Assembly: GCA_036936625.1 (NCBI GenBank)
Contig: JAUPFT010000001.1
Span: 7,048,031-7,112,030 of the forward strand
Direction: 5' to 3'
DNA: 64,000 nucleotides
Source of the DNA: Parnassius smintheus behrii
Taxonomy: Eukaryota; Arthropoda; Insecta; Lepidoptera; Papilionidae
Positions 1-12,689 of this stretch are shown here, in pieces. The position numbers and the translations under genes were made by a program. The notes beneath the pieces are model-generated. The model was not told the origin of the DNA. It ran no database searches and saw nothing but the letters and a program-made list of their open reading frames with translations. Position 1 is the stretch's first letter. Each line of letters opens with the position of its first letter.

Positions 1-105
1 AAATGTAAGCTTTTGTGGATCTTATAACACACCCGCGAGTGAGCGTGACCTTAAACGGACCAGCGAAGTTAAACCCGCTGTGCACAAAGGGCTTTACGGA
101 TTGCG

Positions 106-2675
106 TTACTCGACAAGACTTAAGGCCGCCATTTTCGGAAATGACGGCTTAGGACGTACTCGAAACCAAGCCATACATCTGTGCACCCGATTGCGGATTA
201 AATTACGTGCTGAAAAAATCCAATAATTCTGACGCAAGATTGACATCAGCAAGTCGGGGCCAGCTTGAGAATTCAATTTATGGTGGTAATTTACTAATAA
301 ATTCATGATATGGTCCTTACGCGGTAAAACTATAGGGTGCCGTTGGTCGAAACTCAACTGCGAGTTTGACAAGCGCCCACCTACCCTGACGATTCCATCT
401 TGTAAAAATGGCTTAAGACAATGAAAAGCGCGACTACAAGTTCTATTCGATTATAATCTTGTAATTTCATCGGAAAAATGCGCACGTTGAAGTTCACGCA
501 ATACTAGCAACTCGGCATAGCTGTAATTGGACGCTACGATATACAAACTTCGCGGTATAAGCTTCGTGAATCGACAAACGTAAATCACGCTATGCAATAA
601 TTTCGACCAAAAGGACAAACGGTTCGCCAAAGCAATGATTGGAGAAACCTCGCTCGAAACGTTCGCAACCAGAGCGTGCCTCTTCTCTTCCGGTGATTGG
701 GACACTGACGAAGGGTCGAAACCGGTTATTGGCCACTGCTAGGGTTTCAAGTGAACCCAAGAAGGTCCGTGGAACGAAAGCGGATGGTCCAATAATTGCA
801 TCGGGGTGAGTCCACGGGATAGACGATCGGCAGGGTCTTTCTTACCGGACACGTGATAAAAGTTCCGCGATCCTAACTCATCTCGGATCTTGACCACTCG
901 GTTCACGACAAACGTATTCCACCAGTGGGGTGAAGAATGAACCCAACATAAAGCGACGGTTGAGTCAGAAAAGGCAAATATTCGTTCTACGTGAACTCTG
1001 TTACTACATGCGCTGGTAACTGCGGTGATAAGTTTGACAAGGACTTATATCGAGCAAAGCTCTAAGCGCCCTAGAGAGACAACCTTACAGTGGGAGACTC
1101 TTGACTTAGAGCTAATGAGGCTGATCGAATTTCTACCATTATTCTAGACGTGAAAATATACAACGCCCCCGTAAGCCTTCTCGCTAACGTCTGCAAACCC
1201 AACGACAGTGATGACGCTATTTCTATCGATGTTTATATTACGTGGTATTTTAATCTCGCCTAGTAAAGGAAGTTCCTCTCTAAAACGTAGCCACGAACGA
1301 ACAATGCTATCAGGCAGCGGGTCATCCCAATCGCATTCACATAACCAAAGTTGTTTAATCAAAAGCTTAGCGTATAGCACCACCGGGGCTACGAAACCCA
1401 TGACATCCCATAATCTAGCAACACATGATAGCATTGCGCGCCTTGTGGAGGTTTCTGCGGGCGGGTTTACCTTAAGGCTAAAAACGTCGGACTCCGGTGA
1501 CCAACACAAACCGCGCACCTTGTGCGTATCAGAATCGTCGAATTCTTTATCGCCGAAAGGCGGTGTGATAGTGGGATTGTATCCAAAACCATACGCGAAT
1601 TACTAGTCCACTTGACGAGATCGTATAGAACCGATTTCATGAGCTCTATAATCTCGGCGGTGGTCAGGATAGCCTCAAGACGCTATCGACCAAATACAAA
1701 AAGTCATCCATATATAACCCACTCTTAATTGCCCTCTTAGCTTTAGGATAAGAGGAACCCTCATCAGAGGCGAGCTGTGTCACCGTGCGTAGCGCATGAA
1801 ATGGGCTCGACTTTAAACCAAAGCAAACTCGATTAAATTCAAACACCATTAGAGGTTCCTTTGGGTCGAAGCGATATAAAATGCGTTGAAATCGACAGTC
1901 GCATTCACGGACCCCTATGCAAAGAAACTTTTGGCAAATATCGGCGGATAGTGCTATACTAAACAAACGAAAATTTGCTATTATATTAAATAAATTCACT
2001 GTAAATTTTGCCCACTATAGAGGATATCGTTAAGAGAGAGGTGAGTGCTAGTTCTAGCACTAGCATCGGGCACTACACGTAACTTGGACGTAAGTTTGTC
2101 TTCCCTAATGACACCGTGATGTGGTATGAAATACGACGGCGCGTCTTCGTAGTTATCTAATTTTGGAGCCACAAGTGATATGTAATCCTCCCTTATATAT
2201 TCATTAGTGACGCCGTCATAAGCTTCTTTTAATCTGGACAAAGCGAGCATCCTGCGCTTCATACAATAGAAACGTTTTTCCGCCATTTGACGCGAGTCGC
2301 CGAGAGACAAAACATCTCCTTTAAAGGGTAGCACTACACTTTATCGACCGTCGCGATAACGAATAATCTATCATCTGGTTTAACTATACGTGGAACGTTC
2401 ACCTTCTTCCTCTCCCAAAATTTTCGAACTAACGACTCGAACGGTTCGACAGCCATACAACAATAAGCGGTTGCCGAAGTATTATCCATGATAGGGGCGG
2501 AACCAACAATGACTCCTGAGGTCTCCAGTGAGTAAGGCGCGGTATGCGAGGGGTTGTCCCTAACCTTATTGTGTAACAAAAGATGAGAGAAAACCGATGC
2601 TCCAGTGAGCATGTCTATATCTCCGGGGACGGAGTAAGTATCGTCTGCCAGAATCAAATTCTCAAAATCGATCAT
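106..2675 (-). pseudogene. BEL/Pao pol pseudogene (protease, RT, RNase H, integrase)
   Basis: The protein would be the polyprotein that reverse-transcribes and integrates the element. From the 5' side: 2675-2334 is a protease/linker-like segment; 2334-1996 is the RT N-terminus with 'RVVPDASAR' and 'SLNDILYSGQNLQ', typical of Pao RT; 1999-1664 holds 'CFGLKSSPFHA' and the catalytic 'YMDD' box; 1518-1144 has the Pao connection with 'ARLWDVMGFVAPVVLYAK', 'WDDPLP' and 'EIKIPR'; 705-451 and 372-106 match the region before and inside the integrase zinc-binding domain. The frame changes at least four times and stops lie between segments, so no full product is possible. The DDE catalytic core of integrase is outside the window. 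Confidence 0.8.
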
Positions 2676-2989
2676 TGCCGAGTTGTCGACTGAAACGGTT
2701 GGCAGACGCTCGGTGACTTTATCTACTACTAATGCATTTATATTAAAGTTACGTAATAGTTAAGTTAGTTAATAGTTAAGTAATACTACGATCTATCCGA
2801 GAATAAAATTTCAAATTTATAGAACCCTGCGTAATTTTATTAGTACCTCCGATGCCTTTGACTACCGGACATGAAGGTATCTTATTTATTAGCAATTCTA
2901 AACACTGGCAACATTGTCACGTTATAAAGCTGTTTTGTGATTTGCTGTCTAGCAACGTACGGACATTTTGTTCGTTTCCACGCGAATCC

Positions 2990-4325
2990 CTAACGGGCTA
3001 TACGGGCTGTACCCAGCAACACGGTGGAAGGAGACTGCGTTCCGGTATTCGACAGTGAGCATAGGGCGACGTCACCCGGTCGACCGTTAGAAGCGTCGAC
3101 TTTAATATGTGTAGTTTCCTTGTCCAAATTACTCGACGCGAATATTTTGCCACCTTCGAAATGTAATAACGTGTGATGTCTGCTGGCGCACTTATTACAC
3201 ACGAAAATAGAATTGCATTTAGCAACTAAATGTCTATCGCTCAGGCAATTTAAACATAAGTTGTTCGTCTTTACTATTCCATAACGTTCGATGGGTGAAT
3301 GTTTACGGAAGGTCGCACAATTATACAAATTACCGTGTTGTTTATACTTACATAGAACACAGGCGCTATGAGGCGATGTAGGCGCAGCGGTTACGTACGT
3401 CAGAGACCCAGCGGTCCTAGTTGATGACGTCTGTCTGCGATCAACACATTTCTTAACTTCTTGTCTGAAATTCGAGGAGCGCTGTATCACTTTAATTTGA
3501 TCTCGTACAAAGGATGCTAAGGAGTCGAATGACGGTAACTCAGAGCTACGATGCTCCATTTCGAACGCACGCACGGTGTCCAAGTCTAGTATCTTTAAGG
3601 CGATATGGAGAAACACCACGTCCATAAAGTCATTAAATTGCAGGTTCTTTAGTGCAGCCACCGATGCTACAAATTTGTCTAAAAATCTGCTCTAAGCCAG
3701 TGATTTTCGCGGATGATGTAGCTTTGAGATCGAATATCTGATCTAAATATGAAGAGGCTAACATTTTCTTATCTTCGTATTTGTTTTTAAGCGTTTCAAA
3801 TATTAACGACAAATTTTTTGCTGTTGGTGTGAAACCCGAACAAATTGACTGTGCCCTACCACTCAATTTACTAATTAAATAAAACAATCTTTCAGCGTCC
3901 AATAACGATGGATTATTATGTATGGTGTTTTGAAAGCTATTAATAAACAACGGCCAAGTTTTAATATCTCCATTGAAAACCGGAATATCTATGAGGGGCA
4001 ATCTAAGTTATTCACGTGGGCGTACCTGGATTTCTGTTTTGGTTCGCTTTGGGCTGGAGACTATAAGAGCTTTGCCGTCCTTTTTATGCGACACAACATA
4101 TCTTCAAATGATAGAAGTGCTTGATAGTTCACTCTATACTTAGGGTCGATTTGTAATTACATACATAAACACTCACGCCTGTCACCCGGAGGGGTAGGCA
4201 GAGACTACAGACTTGCATTTAGCACGATCCTGACATACCTTTCTCGCCTCGATTTGTAATTCTAAACTATTAATTTTGTCTAATATATTTTCTTAATCCG
4301 ATCGCAGAGTCCACCGTTTCGATTT
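2990..4325 (-). pseudogene. BEL/Pao gag pseudogene
   Basis: The segment 4001-3633 has the retrotransposon Gag fold of the Pao type ('IPVFNGDIKTWPLFINSF', 'ERLFYLISKLSGRA', 'LKNKYED'). The overlapping frame 3661-2990 continues the Gag and carries three Cys/His clusters of the zinc-knuckle kind (CVLCKYKQHGNLYNC; CLNCLSDRHLVAKC; CNKCASRHHTLLHF), which bind RNA in this family. Upstream coding sense continues from 4147 to about 4325 on the other side of a LINE-tail insertion. The two main segments overlap in different frames (3633-3661), which is one frameshift. The copy is non-functional. Confidence 0.82.
4159..4249 (-). mobile_element. 5'-truncated LINE tail (Proto2/RTE-like) with 12-bp TSD
   Basis: These 91 bp are nearly the same as the 3' end of the LINE at 50717-54020 (shared block around 'CACTCACGCCTGTCACCC' and 'GGTAGGCAGAGACTACAGAC'). 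The insert is flanked by a 12-bp direct repeat, CGATTTGTAATT, at 4147-4158 and 4250-4261. Severe 5' truncation plus a perfect TSD is the signature of target-primed reverse transcription. It split the gag leader of the BEL/Pao copy and is therefore younger than it. Confidence 0.88.
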
Positions 4326-4399
4326 CACATAAAAACGTTTCCCGCACTGAATCTACGTTAATATTTTTTATATGATCACTTATATATTGTATACGTGAA

Positions 4400-5790
4400 A
4401 AAGTACGTCCCTCTTGGCGTAAAGAGATTAATCACAAAAAATATCGTACAACGTTGGAAGATGAACACAATAACTTGTCCCCTATTTAATATATCGGAAA
4501 TGTGGTCGATCTCCAAAAATATGATGCCTATTGTTCGAGCGATGGAATATATTGAGGCCGACCAAATATTCCCTTGATAAAATCAAATTATGTGTATTAT
4601 TGATTAGTGAAATCATGCTTCCCTGATTTTTCCCCTACGCATTCATATTAATTTATAGTTTATGACATGGCAGTTTTAGTTACTGCGAAACTTATATGAT
4701 GGGGCAGTTTGGGAGAAAGTCGTTATCTACAAATAAAATCAGACAAACTAGTGAAAACATGGCGTACAAGTAGGTAAAATTTATTATGCAAAAAAATTCT
4801 ATGGGAAATAAATTTTTTATAAACATTAAATGTTTTAATAATCAAAATGTCACAATATACCGTAATGCTTTTTTTATATAAGAGGGAGCAAACGAGCACG
4901 ATTTATTTAAGTGTTTTAAATAAAATTGACCTAACTATGAATTAAATAAATTAATCAAAGAATGATATTACAGACTTCCAGTACTTGATTTATCATGAAG
5001 ATTTTGTTCCGATATGTTCACAAGTTTTATTTAGAAAACTTTCCCAATTTATTGCAGTAAGACTCAACTTCGACCGAGAGGACAATCGACGTAACTCATC
5101 TGGCCAGCGTTTGGGAGATTCTTGTCGCGTATCTCAAAACCTGTGGATACAAGAGCGTACAACTATTGATTGATGCGTGTGAGGACATATCGATCTGAGA
5201 TGTGGTCCTTCACTGGTGGCCGCTTGAGGGAGCCCAAGGAAGAGAGAGAGTAAGAGAGAGAGAGGGAGAGACATATGTAGAGGTGCAGTATGACATATTT
5301 CACCTGTGACTCTCCTCGTTGTCGCCGGTCTGGGCATATGTATAAGAACTAGATTACCTAGTTATATACAAGATAGTAGTACCTCCCTAGATAAGAGGCT
5401 CATTAGCTTTATGGCCTGTATCGTAATATAGTTTCTTCTCAACCTATTGTTGCGTGCCATAATTAATGTGTGGTACATGCACTATCACCATCTAGTAGCA
5501 AGTAGCAGAAATAATCTTTATAGAAAATTTCATACTAGTACTTTCTACATCTTTTTTTTTCTGCGGGTAGGTGATAAAGTCAACAGATGTTTTTAAGTGC
5601 TCCTATTTATAATTTCATATTTTATTAATTTCCACAATAGATAAGTGTAAATTTTACGATAATTATATTGAGAAAAGGGATCTTAATGTGCTCAAATAAT
5701 AATTTATCTATGTAAACAAACTTTTAATAACTTACTGCATCACCCATCAGCAACACTAGTATTTATCACCATTAAGCACTGTTACATTAC
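4400..5790. other. AT-rich intergenic DNA without recognised genes
   Basis: No coding sense was found. A short piece at 4868-4905 (T-run, then 'ATATAAGAGGGAGCAAACGAGCA') resembles the reverse complement of the 3' tail of the LINE seen at 16677-17640, so it may be a truncated tail. A purine-rich GA tract lies at 5244-5274. The rest shows no similarity to other parts of the window. Confidence 0.5.
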
Positions 5791-5799
5791 GATTACAAT

Positions 5800-6597
5800 A
5801 TGGCAAGCATCAATAATGTAGACAAAATACAGAAAGAACTGGAAGTCAGTTGGATGCAAAAGATGGCAGAATTCGAAGATCGTTTGAAGTTTGAATCCAA
5901 CGTTAGTGCAGCTAAGTCAGGAATTTTATGCGTTCAAGGATATGGTCACACAAATGTTTAGTCTACTGCAACTGCAAGTTAGAAGTTGTATAAACACAAT
6001 TGATGGACTTGACATGCGGCAACGGCAAAATGTATTGCTATTCAATGGCATCCCCGAGGACTCTGAAGTAAGCTTAATTGATAAGGTTATAAGCTTAATA
6101 CATGTCAAAATGGGCCTTTCTGATGTGAGCAGAACCTCGATCAAACGGTGTCCTCGTCCAGTTCCATGATCACCATACAAAATCATTAGTTTGGAAGTCT
6201 AAGGCTAAGTTAAAAGGTACGTCTTTCACATTGTTTGAGTTCCTCACAAAGACTCGTCAAAATATTCACAAGCAGGCCAGGAAGTACTTTGGCATGAGGA
6301 ATGTCTGGACGCTTGATGGCACAGTCTATATTAAACTGCCTGATAGTAGTCGGGCAAAAGTAACTTCAGAGGAAGACTTCAATAATCTTGTCACCAAGTA
6401 CTCGCCAGGGTGTTCTCCTCTTTCAAATACATCACCTCCCAAAACCGAAGATAGCACAGGTAATCTCTCTGGTGTATCACAACCAAGTATACCTAAATGT
6501 AGTCGCCAACAAGAAGTGGTCTCACGCTATCAAGGGGCACAATCGGGTCCAAGCAACGAAAAAAAAAAGGATACGCTGCGTTGTGACCAAAAAATAA
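5800..6597 (+). pseudogene. LINE ORF1 pseudogene
   Basis: ORF1 proteins of CR1-group LINEs bind element RNA. An ATG at 5800 opens a helical, charge-rich segment ('VDKIQKELEVSWMQKMAEFE'). After a frameshift near 5920 it continues as 'AFKDMVTQMF', then 'RQRQNVLLFNGIPED', a block typical of the RRM-like part of ORF1 proteins. Another frameshift near 6165 leads to 'FEFLTKTRQNIHKQARKYFG', and the reading peters out in a lysine-rich tail near 6597. Two frameshifts and the lack of any intact domain make it non-functional. Confidence 0.65.
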
Positions 6598-7430
6598 TGA
6601 CGTTGTTGATATTTTCACACACTTTCTCAAGGTTGTTACGATTCTTTAAAATAATTAAGTTTACTTTATTCAGTCCTATGTTACTTGGTATCATTCAAGC
6701 CTTTTATTATTCCTAATGATCGTATCTTAGTAATTATCGTTGCACTATATTTATCTTCTTAGTTTAATTGATTTAACTAAACTACTAAGGGTTTAATATT
6801 GTTTATTATTTACTTTTTATATTAGAATTTTTTTTATATAATAAGTGGGTAGAAAAATATAAACAAACTGTTATTTTGTTACTTTGTAAAGATAATGATT
6901 ATTGTTGTAATTACGATACGCCAAGTACAGGCAAAGGTATTATACCTTGCATCCTAGTGTGTTTTAATGTTTCTAAAATACTGTTAGCAAACGGATGTTA
7001 TTTTATATCATGACTAAATTTTACAATTTTTACTATATCCCTGTTAACATTGATTTTAAGAAATGATTTGGATACACAGACACTAACAAATTAAACGTTT
7101 GATTTTGTTTCCGTTGGGAAAGATTAATTGTGGACTTATTAGTTTAATTTTGATGTTTTGTTATATCCTGTTTCTGTATTTACTTGTGTAATAGTGTATT
7201 TTAATGTTCTATTAATTTAAGGTTACCTTTAAAAATAATGATTGTTATCTTTATCAGTCAACTGATGGGATAGAGCAGTGATAGTGGAGTAGTTGATTTT
7301 CTGGTTTATACGTATAGCGTTGTAGATATTTTATACTTAGACTTTGTTTTATCTCTTAATATATTCAATATTTTATTATTTATTATTATCTAATATACAT
7401 ATTATATATAAATCTATTTAGAAGTTAATA

Positions 7431-10358
7431 ATGTCTGGTGATGAATCTTTTTATTCCATTTATAGTTCAGATTCCTCATACGCCTCTGGTAATGATCTTA
7501 CAGATAATTTACTTCCCTTACGCGATCAGTTAAGTAATATTTTTCTGTCTCATAAAAAATATTTTAATGTTTGTCATATTAATGCACAGAGCATTCCAAG
7601 TCATTTTTCCTACTTAGAAGAAGCATTCTCACTAGAGTGTGTCGATGCTATCTTAATATCTGAGAGTTGGCTAAAACCATCTATTATGTCGAGTTTGTAC
7701 CCATTACCTAATTTCATTCTTATACGCAATGATCGGACTGAGAAGGGGGGAGGTGGTGTCGCTATATATCTACGAAAAAATATTCCTTATAAAGTTGTTC
7801 TATCTTCCCCCTCCCCATTTTCTGCCACTGCTGAGTTTTTATTTCTAGAAATAAACATTATGGGTGCTAGGGCAGTTTTAGGTGTTGTATATTGTCCTCC
7901 TTCTGTGGATTATTTTACCTCACTTGAGACGGCTCTTGACACCATTGGATCTGAGTACATACATTGCAGGATAATGGGTGATTTCAACAATGATTTGTTA
8001 AAAATACTTCTCGCTCCCAAAAACTTCGATCAATCATTGAATCAGTCGAACTCTGCATTCTCCCATTGGCGGCAACTCATATAAATACTGACACTGATGA
8101 TTCGTTGATTGACCTCATCATTACTTCCTCTTCTGATCGTGTGATTCAGTTTGGACAGCTCTCTGCTCCTTGTTTCTCACGCCACGACTTGATTTATTTT
8201 TCGTATAAACTTAAACCTCCAAAACAGAAACCTATTTTTCTGCAGTTACGCAATTTTTCAAGAATAAATGTTGAGAGTCTCAGGAGAGACGCATCTTCAA
8301 TTGATTTTGGCCCTTTGGTGGCAGCTTCTAACGTCGATGATAAAATATCCTTTCTAAATAATAGCATCCTGAATCTGTATAATATTCATGCTCCGGTACA
8401 TTATGTAAAAGTTAAGCGTCCTCCTGCTCCCTGGATGACTAAAGGGGTACAAGTGGCAATGGCACGGCGAGATCGGGCTTTCCAGAAGTATAAAAAGAAT
8501 CGCTCAGAAAAAAATTGGTCTAACTTTAAAACGCTAAGAAACAGATGTAATCAGGTGGTACGAAATGCTAAACGCCGCTACATTCATGACAAAATAACTA
8601 ATTCTTCGCCCACTGAGTTATGGAAATTCCTCAAGTCTATCGGAATTAATAAAACTAATTCTCCGGAATATGGCGCTTCTCTCAATTTGGATGACTTTAA
8701 TCGTCACTTTGTTTCTATTACTTCATTGGACCCTCAAGTCCGTTCTCAAACTATTGCTTCTATAGAATCAATGCAGCCTCTCCAGATCCCTGACTTTTGT
8801 TTCTCCCCTGTTACTCAGGATGAAATTAAAAAAAGCTCTGTTAGCCATTAAATCCAAGGCTGTGGGTTATGATGAAATTAGTAAGCAAATGGTGTCTCTG
8901 ATTCTTGAGTACCTTCTTCCAGCTATAACACACATTATAAATTATTCTCTGGACTCAGGTCAATACCCTTCTGCATGGAAAAAGGCTTTTGTAAGACCTC
9001 TTCCTAAAATACCTAATCCTGTTTTCCCTAACCATTTTCGTCCTATTTCAATTCTCCCATACCTCTCTAAAGTTCTGGAAGCCTGTGTTTTTAAGCAAAT
9101 ATCTGTATTCGCTGCAAAACATAACCTGCTGTATGAATTTCAATCGGGGTTTCGCTTTGGTCACAGTACTACCACTTCGCTTATCAAAGTCACAGACGAT
9201 ATAAGAAAGGGCTTAGATGAGCAGAAATTAACAGTGGTGGTGCTTATTGACTTTTCAAACGCTTTCAACACAGTGGATCATGGTATCCTCCTATTCATCC
9301 TTAAACACCTTAAATTTTCATCCCCAGCCTTGGAACGGTTTTCTTCTTATATTCGCGGTCGCCAGCAATTGGTTCGCTCAGGTCAGCGGTTTTCTGCATG
9401 GGCTGAAATTGATTCTGGTGTGCCGCAAGGCGGAATACTTTCTCCTATTATGTTTTCCTTATTTATAAATTCTATCTCCTCAATTTTAGATTGTTCGTAC
9501 CATCTGTATGCGGATGATCTCCAGCTCTATGTACAGTCAAGCTTAAACAATCTTAACTTTGTAATACACAAATTAAATGATAACCTGGAAGCCATAAGAG
9601 AATGGTCATGTAAATATGGCGTTTCTGTTAATCCTGCCAAATGCAAAGTTGTAATATTCGGAAGTTCGCAATTATTGGCTAAGGTTGATTATGGATATCT
9701 CTCTCCTGTATTTTATAATGGAAGTTTGAATCCATATTGTGATTCCATAAAAAATTTTGGCCTGTACATGGATAAAACTATGACCTAAAAATTGCAGATC
9801 TCTGAAGTTAGTCGTAAAGTTGTTGCTACCTTGCATTCCCTTTATCGTCTTACAAATTTCCTACCCTTCAAAACCAAGCTAACGCTGGTTCATTCCCTTA
9901 TTCTACCTATTATCGACGATGTATGTTACCCAGATCTGTCAGAAAATCTTCTAAATAAGTTGGAGCGCCTTCTTAATAATTCCATAAGGTTTATTTTTGG
10001 TTTACGTAAGTATGACCACATATCATCCTATCGTTCAAAGCTTAATTGACCTATACGTCAAAGGCGATGTTCTAGAATTTTACTTGTACTTTATTCAATT
10101 TTAAACGATCCAAGGTCGCCTTCTTATATTAAGGATAATTTTCATTTTTTTCATCCGATCGACGGTCGAATATCCCGACAGTCAAACCGTCTGAGGTTAA
10201 GGTTTCCACAGCATAAGTCAAATTTTTTCAGGTCATCTTTTACGATAAAAGCTATACAACTTTGGAACACCCTCCCCAACGATATTAAGAATGCCACAAA
10301 TAAAAAAGCTTTCAAAGTTCTTCTCCGAAAACATTACCTGAAGGAAACTACTAATTAA
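7431..10358 (+). pseudogene. LINE ORF2 pseudogene (endonuclease plus reverse transcriptase)
   Basis: The start ATG at 7431 gives 'MSGDESFYSIYSSDSSYA'. Endonuclease motifs follow: 'HINAQSI', 'LISESWL', 'GGGVAIYLRKNI' and 'MGDFNNDLL', then, after a frameshift near 8060, 'DSLIDLIITSS' and 'SRHDLIYFSY'. RT blocks lie at 8820-9788: 'FRPISILPYLSKVLE', 'VLIDFSNAFNTVDH', 'GVPQGGILSPIMFSLFIN' and the catalytic 'YADDLQLY'. The C-terminal part is cut by in-frame stops at 9786-9788 and 10047-10049 but stays in frame to a TAA at 10356-10358 ('AIQLWNTLPNDIKNAT', typical of LINE C-termini). I count two frameshifts and two nonsense changes over about 975 codons, a moderately old copy. Confidence 0.82.
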
Positions 10359-10480
10359 CGCTATTTTTCCTTAATTTTGTCTTTCTTTTCTTCTTTTTTA
10401 CTTCAAATATTTATTTCATTATATATTATTCAAACATTATATTATATATATGTATATGTAAATGTGTGTATGTATATATA

Positions 10481-10600
<120 letters not shown>

Positions 10601-10925
10601 CATATATCATTCATTTGGATATTTATTTACGAATTTTATAAGCATGTATATATATTAGATATATGTATGTATGTATTATTGTACGTATATTAATATTATA
10701 TGTGTGTATATTTAAATGTAATGTGTATGTATGTAATTTGCATATATGTATATTTTAATGTATAAGCACTTATTTACGTATAATGGTCGCACCTGCCAAC
10801 AATTATCTTTGCCACCCAGGGTTGACTGGCAGAGAATGCCACATGGCATTAAGTCTGCCCTATGTTCCCTTTAGCTTAAGGTGTTACATGTAAGTTTATA
10901 AATAAATAAATAAATAAATAAATCT

Positions 10926-11143
10926 AGTCGGTCAGGACTGGTATGTGCTTGCACATTCTAGATATTTCAGTGGAAGAGGTCCTCTATAAGCAGTTTAGGA
11001 TCGCGACCGAGTCAGTATTGAATTGGTGAACAAGTGAATACTTCAAAGTGATATAACTGCGAATTGTGTTTTATTATTTGTGTGTTTTAAGTTGTAATTG
11101 GTGTTTGACAGTTCTTATAATCATGAACCCAAAGCTCGTAACA
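10926..11143 (+). mobile_element. Partial Gypsy LTR (3' portion)
   Basis: The sequence ends in 'CATGAACCCAAAGCTCGTAACA', matching the 3' end of the LTRs at 24.2-27.8 kb and 23.1 kb. It shares their internal order: a GCGATCG-like block, 'AGTATTGAATTGG', then AAGTGAAT-type spacing. The 5' half of the LTR is absent and the LINE tail starts immediately upstream, so either the LINE inserted here or the LTR was truncated. No internal element sequence follows. Confidence 0.6.
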
Positions 11144-11774
11144 CTATGAATCAAAGTGGTGTTATGAATACGTCGTCATAATTAGGCTAAAATTGTGTTT
11201 ATACTAGATTTTTATCGTTTAATAAATTATTTGGCTGAAGTTCACTATTTTTATTTTTAGGATTCTCCATCTTATTGCCGTTTCAACGGGATACAGCATT
11301 TGCATGTTAGTATCAAATTTAAAAACAAATAAGGAATATTTCCTATTACACCATTTAAATAATAAAATGGAAAATATACGAATGTACTATTTTTCAATCT
11401 CTTTTTGATTCAATGTATTTAAAACCAGTATAGTGATTTTGTTAAAAGTAATGTTTCTTTCTGTTCAAAGTGTTTGTCTTTTAAAGCTTATTTTGTTCCG
11501 CGTATTCTCTAAAACAATGCTACGTGACATAAATGCGCGCAGTTCTATTGTAATTCAATATTTTCATTTTGTGGTGAGTTATTATGGCTTATTAAAACGT
11601 TTATTATTTCCCTTGATAATACGCAGCGTCGTAAAACAATGTCTTTTATTCTTTTTGCGTGGACTAAATGCCCAACTTTCACCTTTTGCACCCGTTATTG
11701 TAATACTTTTGAGCATGGAACACTCCTACAGTGGGACTATCACAGTGTTTATCGCCAGTCTGTGTATTTTTTGA
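11144..11774. other. Intergenic DNA, nothing recognised
   Basis: AT-rich sequence with short spurious open frames only. I see no similarity to repeats elsewhere in the window. Confidence 0.5.
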
Positions 11775-11796
11775 ATACTATTAAACGAGCAATTCT

Positions 11797-11895
<99 letters not shown>

Positions 11896-12427
11896 GGGAT
11901 CTCGGAAACGGCTCCAACGATTTTCATAAAATTTAGTGTCCAGGGAGTTTCGGGGATAATAAATCGATCTAGCTAGGATTTATTTTTAGAAAATGTCTTC
12001 TTGTCCGTGTTTTTAGGCAATGAAAAACTGCTACAATATCGTTAGAATAAGGAGGTAAATTTTGACAGATTGTTATGGTTATAAATAGCTTAATTGGTAT
12101 AATGGGCGGTCACAGAATCGTAAAACCCCGGTTCGAGCCCAGACCGACCGACTTTTTTAATTTTTTTCTTCAAGTTCCTTTCTTTTTTGAGAAAATCTAT
12201 TTTTTCGAGCCCTTTTTTAGTATTTTAAAAACACGAAAATTTTAATTAAAATATTTAAACTCATGATTTTTTATTCAAATAACCAGTTCCGTTTTTCTGT
12301 TATGTCGCTAAGATTTGTATTCGCTTTTGGTTAGTATGTAATTTGTATCTAAATATAATTTCCAAAACACACGAATTAAAAAAAATCGAACGAAAAATTC
12401 CGAGCAAAGCTCGGTCAACCAGGTACT
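11775..12427 (+). mobile_element. Helitron/DINE-like non-autonomous repeat with internal tRNA-like box pair (copy 1)
   Basis: The repeat starts 'ATACTATTAAACGAGCAATT', runs through an expanded (TA)n tract (11799-11892) and a conserved core ('ATCTCGGAAACGGCTCC...'), and ends with the palindromic stem CCGAGC-AAA-GCTCGG near 12400 followed by 'TCAACCAGGTACT'. A GC hairpin just before the 3' end with no TIRs fits Helitron/Helentron-associated elements, though that class call is inference. Related copies lie at 22423-22957 and 62187-62388. Inside it, at 12086-12140, is a tRNA-like A-box/B-box pair. Confidence 0.55.
12080..12155 (+). promoter_or_regulatory. tRNA-like Pol III promoter boxes inside the repeat
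   Basis: TAGCTTAATTGG at 12086-12097 fits the Pol III A-box consensus, and GGTTCGAGCCC at 12130-12140 fits the B-box. Their spacing (about 32 bp between boxes) is tRNA-like. The flanks do not form an acceptor stem, so this is tRNA-derived rather than a tRNA gene. The same pair is preserved in copy 2 at 22661-22715. Confidence 0.6.
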
Positions 12428-12689
12428 TTGATATAAAGCGTTTTATTATGTATGTTTTATTACTAAAGTAAAAAAGTTCAACCGTAATGTATAAATTTTT
12501 TAAATTTTAAAATTACATAAGCTGTTAAAAGTGTTAAAAATTAATTTGCTTAGGTCTACATAATAAAAAAAAGAAATAATGTGCCTTACTTTGTTTGAAG
12601 AGCACCTCTTGCCCTCTCTGAATTGCGTGCACAATCCCTGTCACAACTAATCTCAGCACCTTAACAGTAGGAAAGACATACCACCGTCG

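Larger units (their letters stand above)
1..4400 (-). mobile_element. Decayed BEL/Pao LTR retrotransposon, 3' end outside window
   Basis: Minus-strand frames read in order as Gag (near 4320 down to 2990), protease/linker (2675-2334), reverse transcriptase (2334-1664), Pao-type RT/RNase H connection (1518-1144) and integrase zinc-binding region (372-106). This order and the characteristic Pao segments are established for the BEL/Pao superfamily. Many frameshifts and stops separate the blocks, so the copy is dead. No LTR was found: the 3' half lies beyond position 1, and the 5' LTR was not recognisable around 4400-4900. A short LINE tail is inserted at 4159-4249. Codon content is more GC-rich than the AT-rich surroundings, which helps delimit the element. 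Confidence 0.85.

Noticed and set aside
12080..12155. A true tRNA gene
   Set aside because: A- and B-boxes are present but no acceptor stem pairs, and the segment recurs inside a dispersed repeat.
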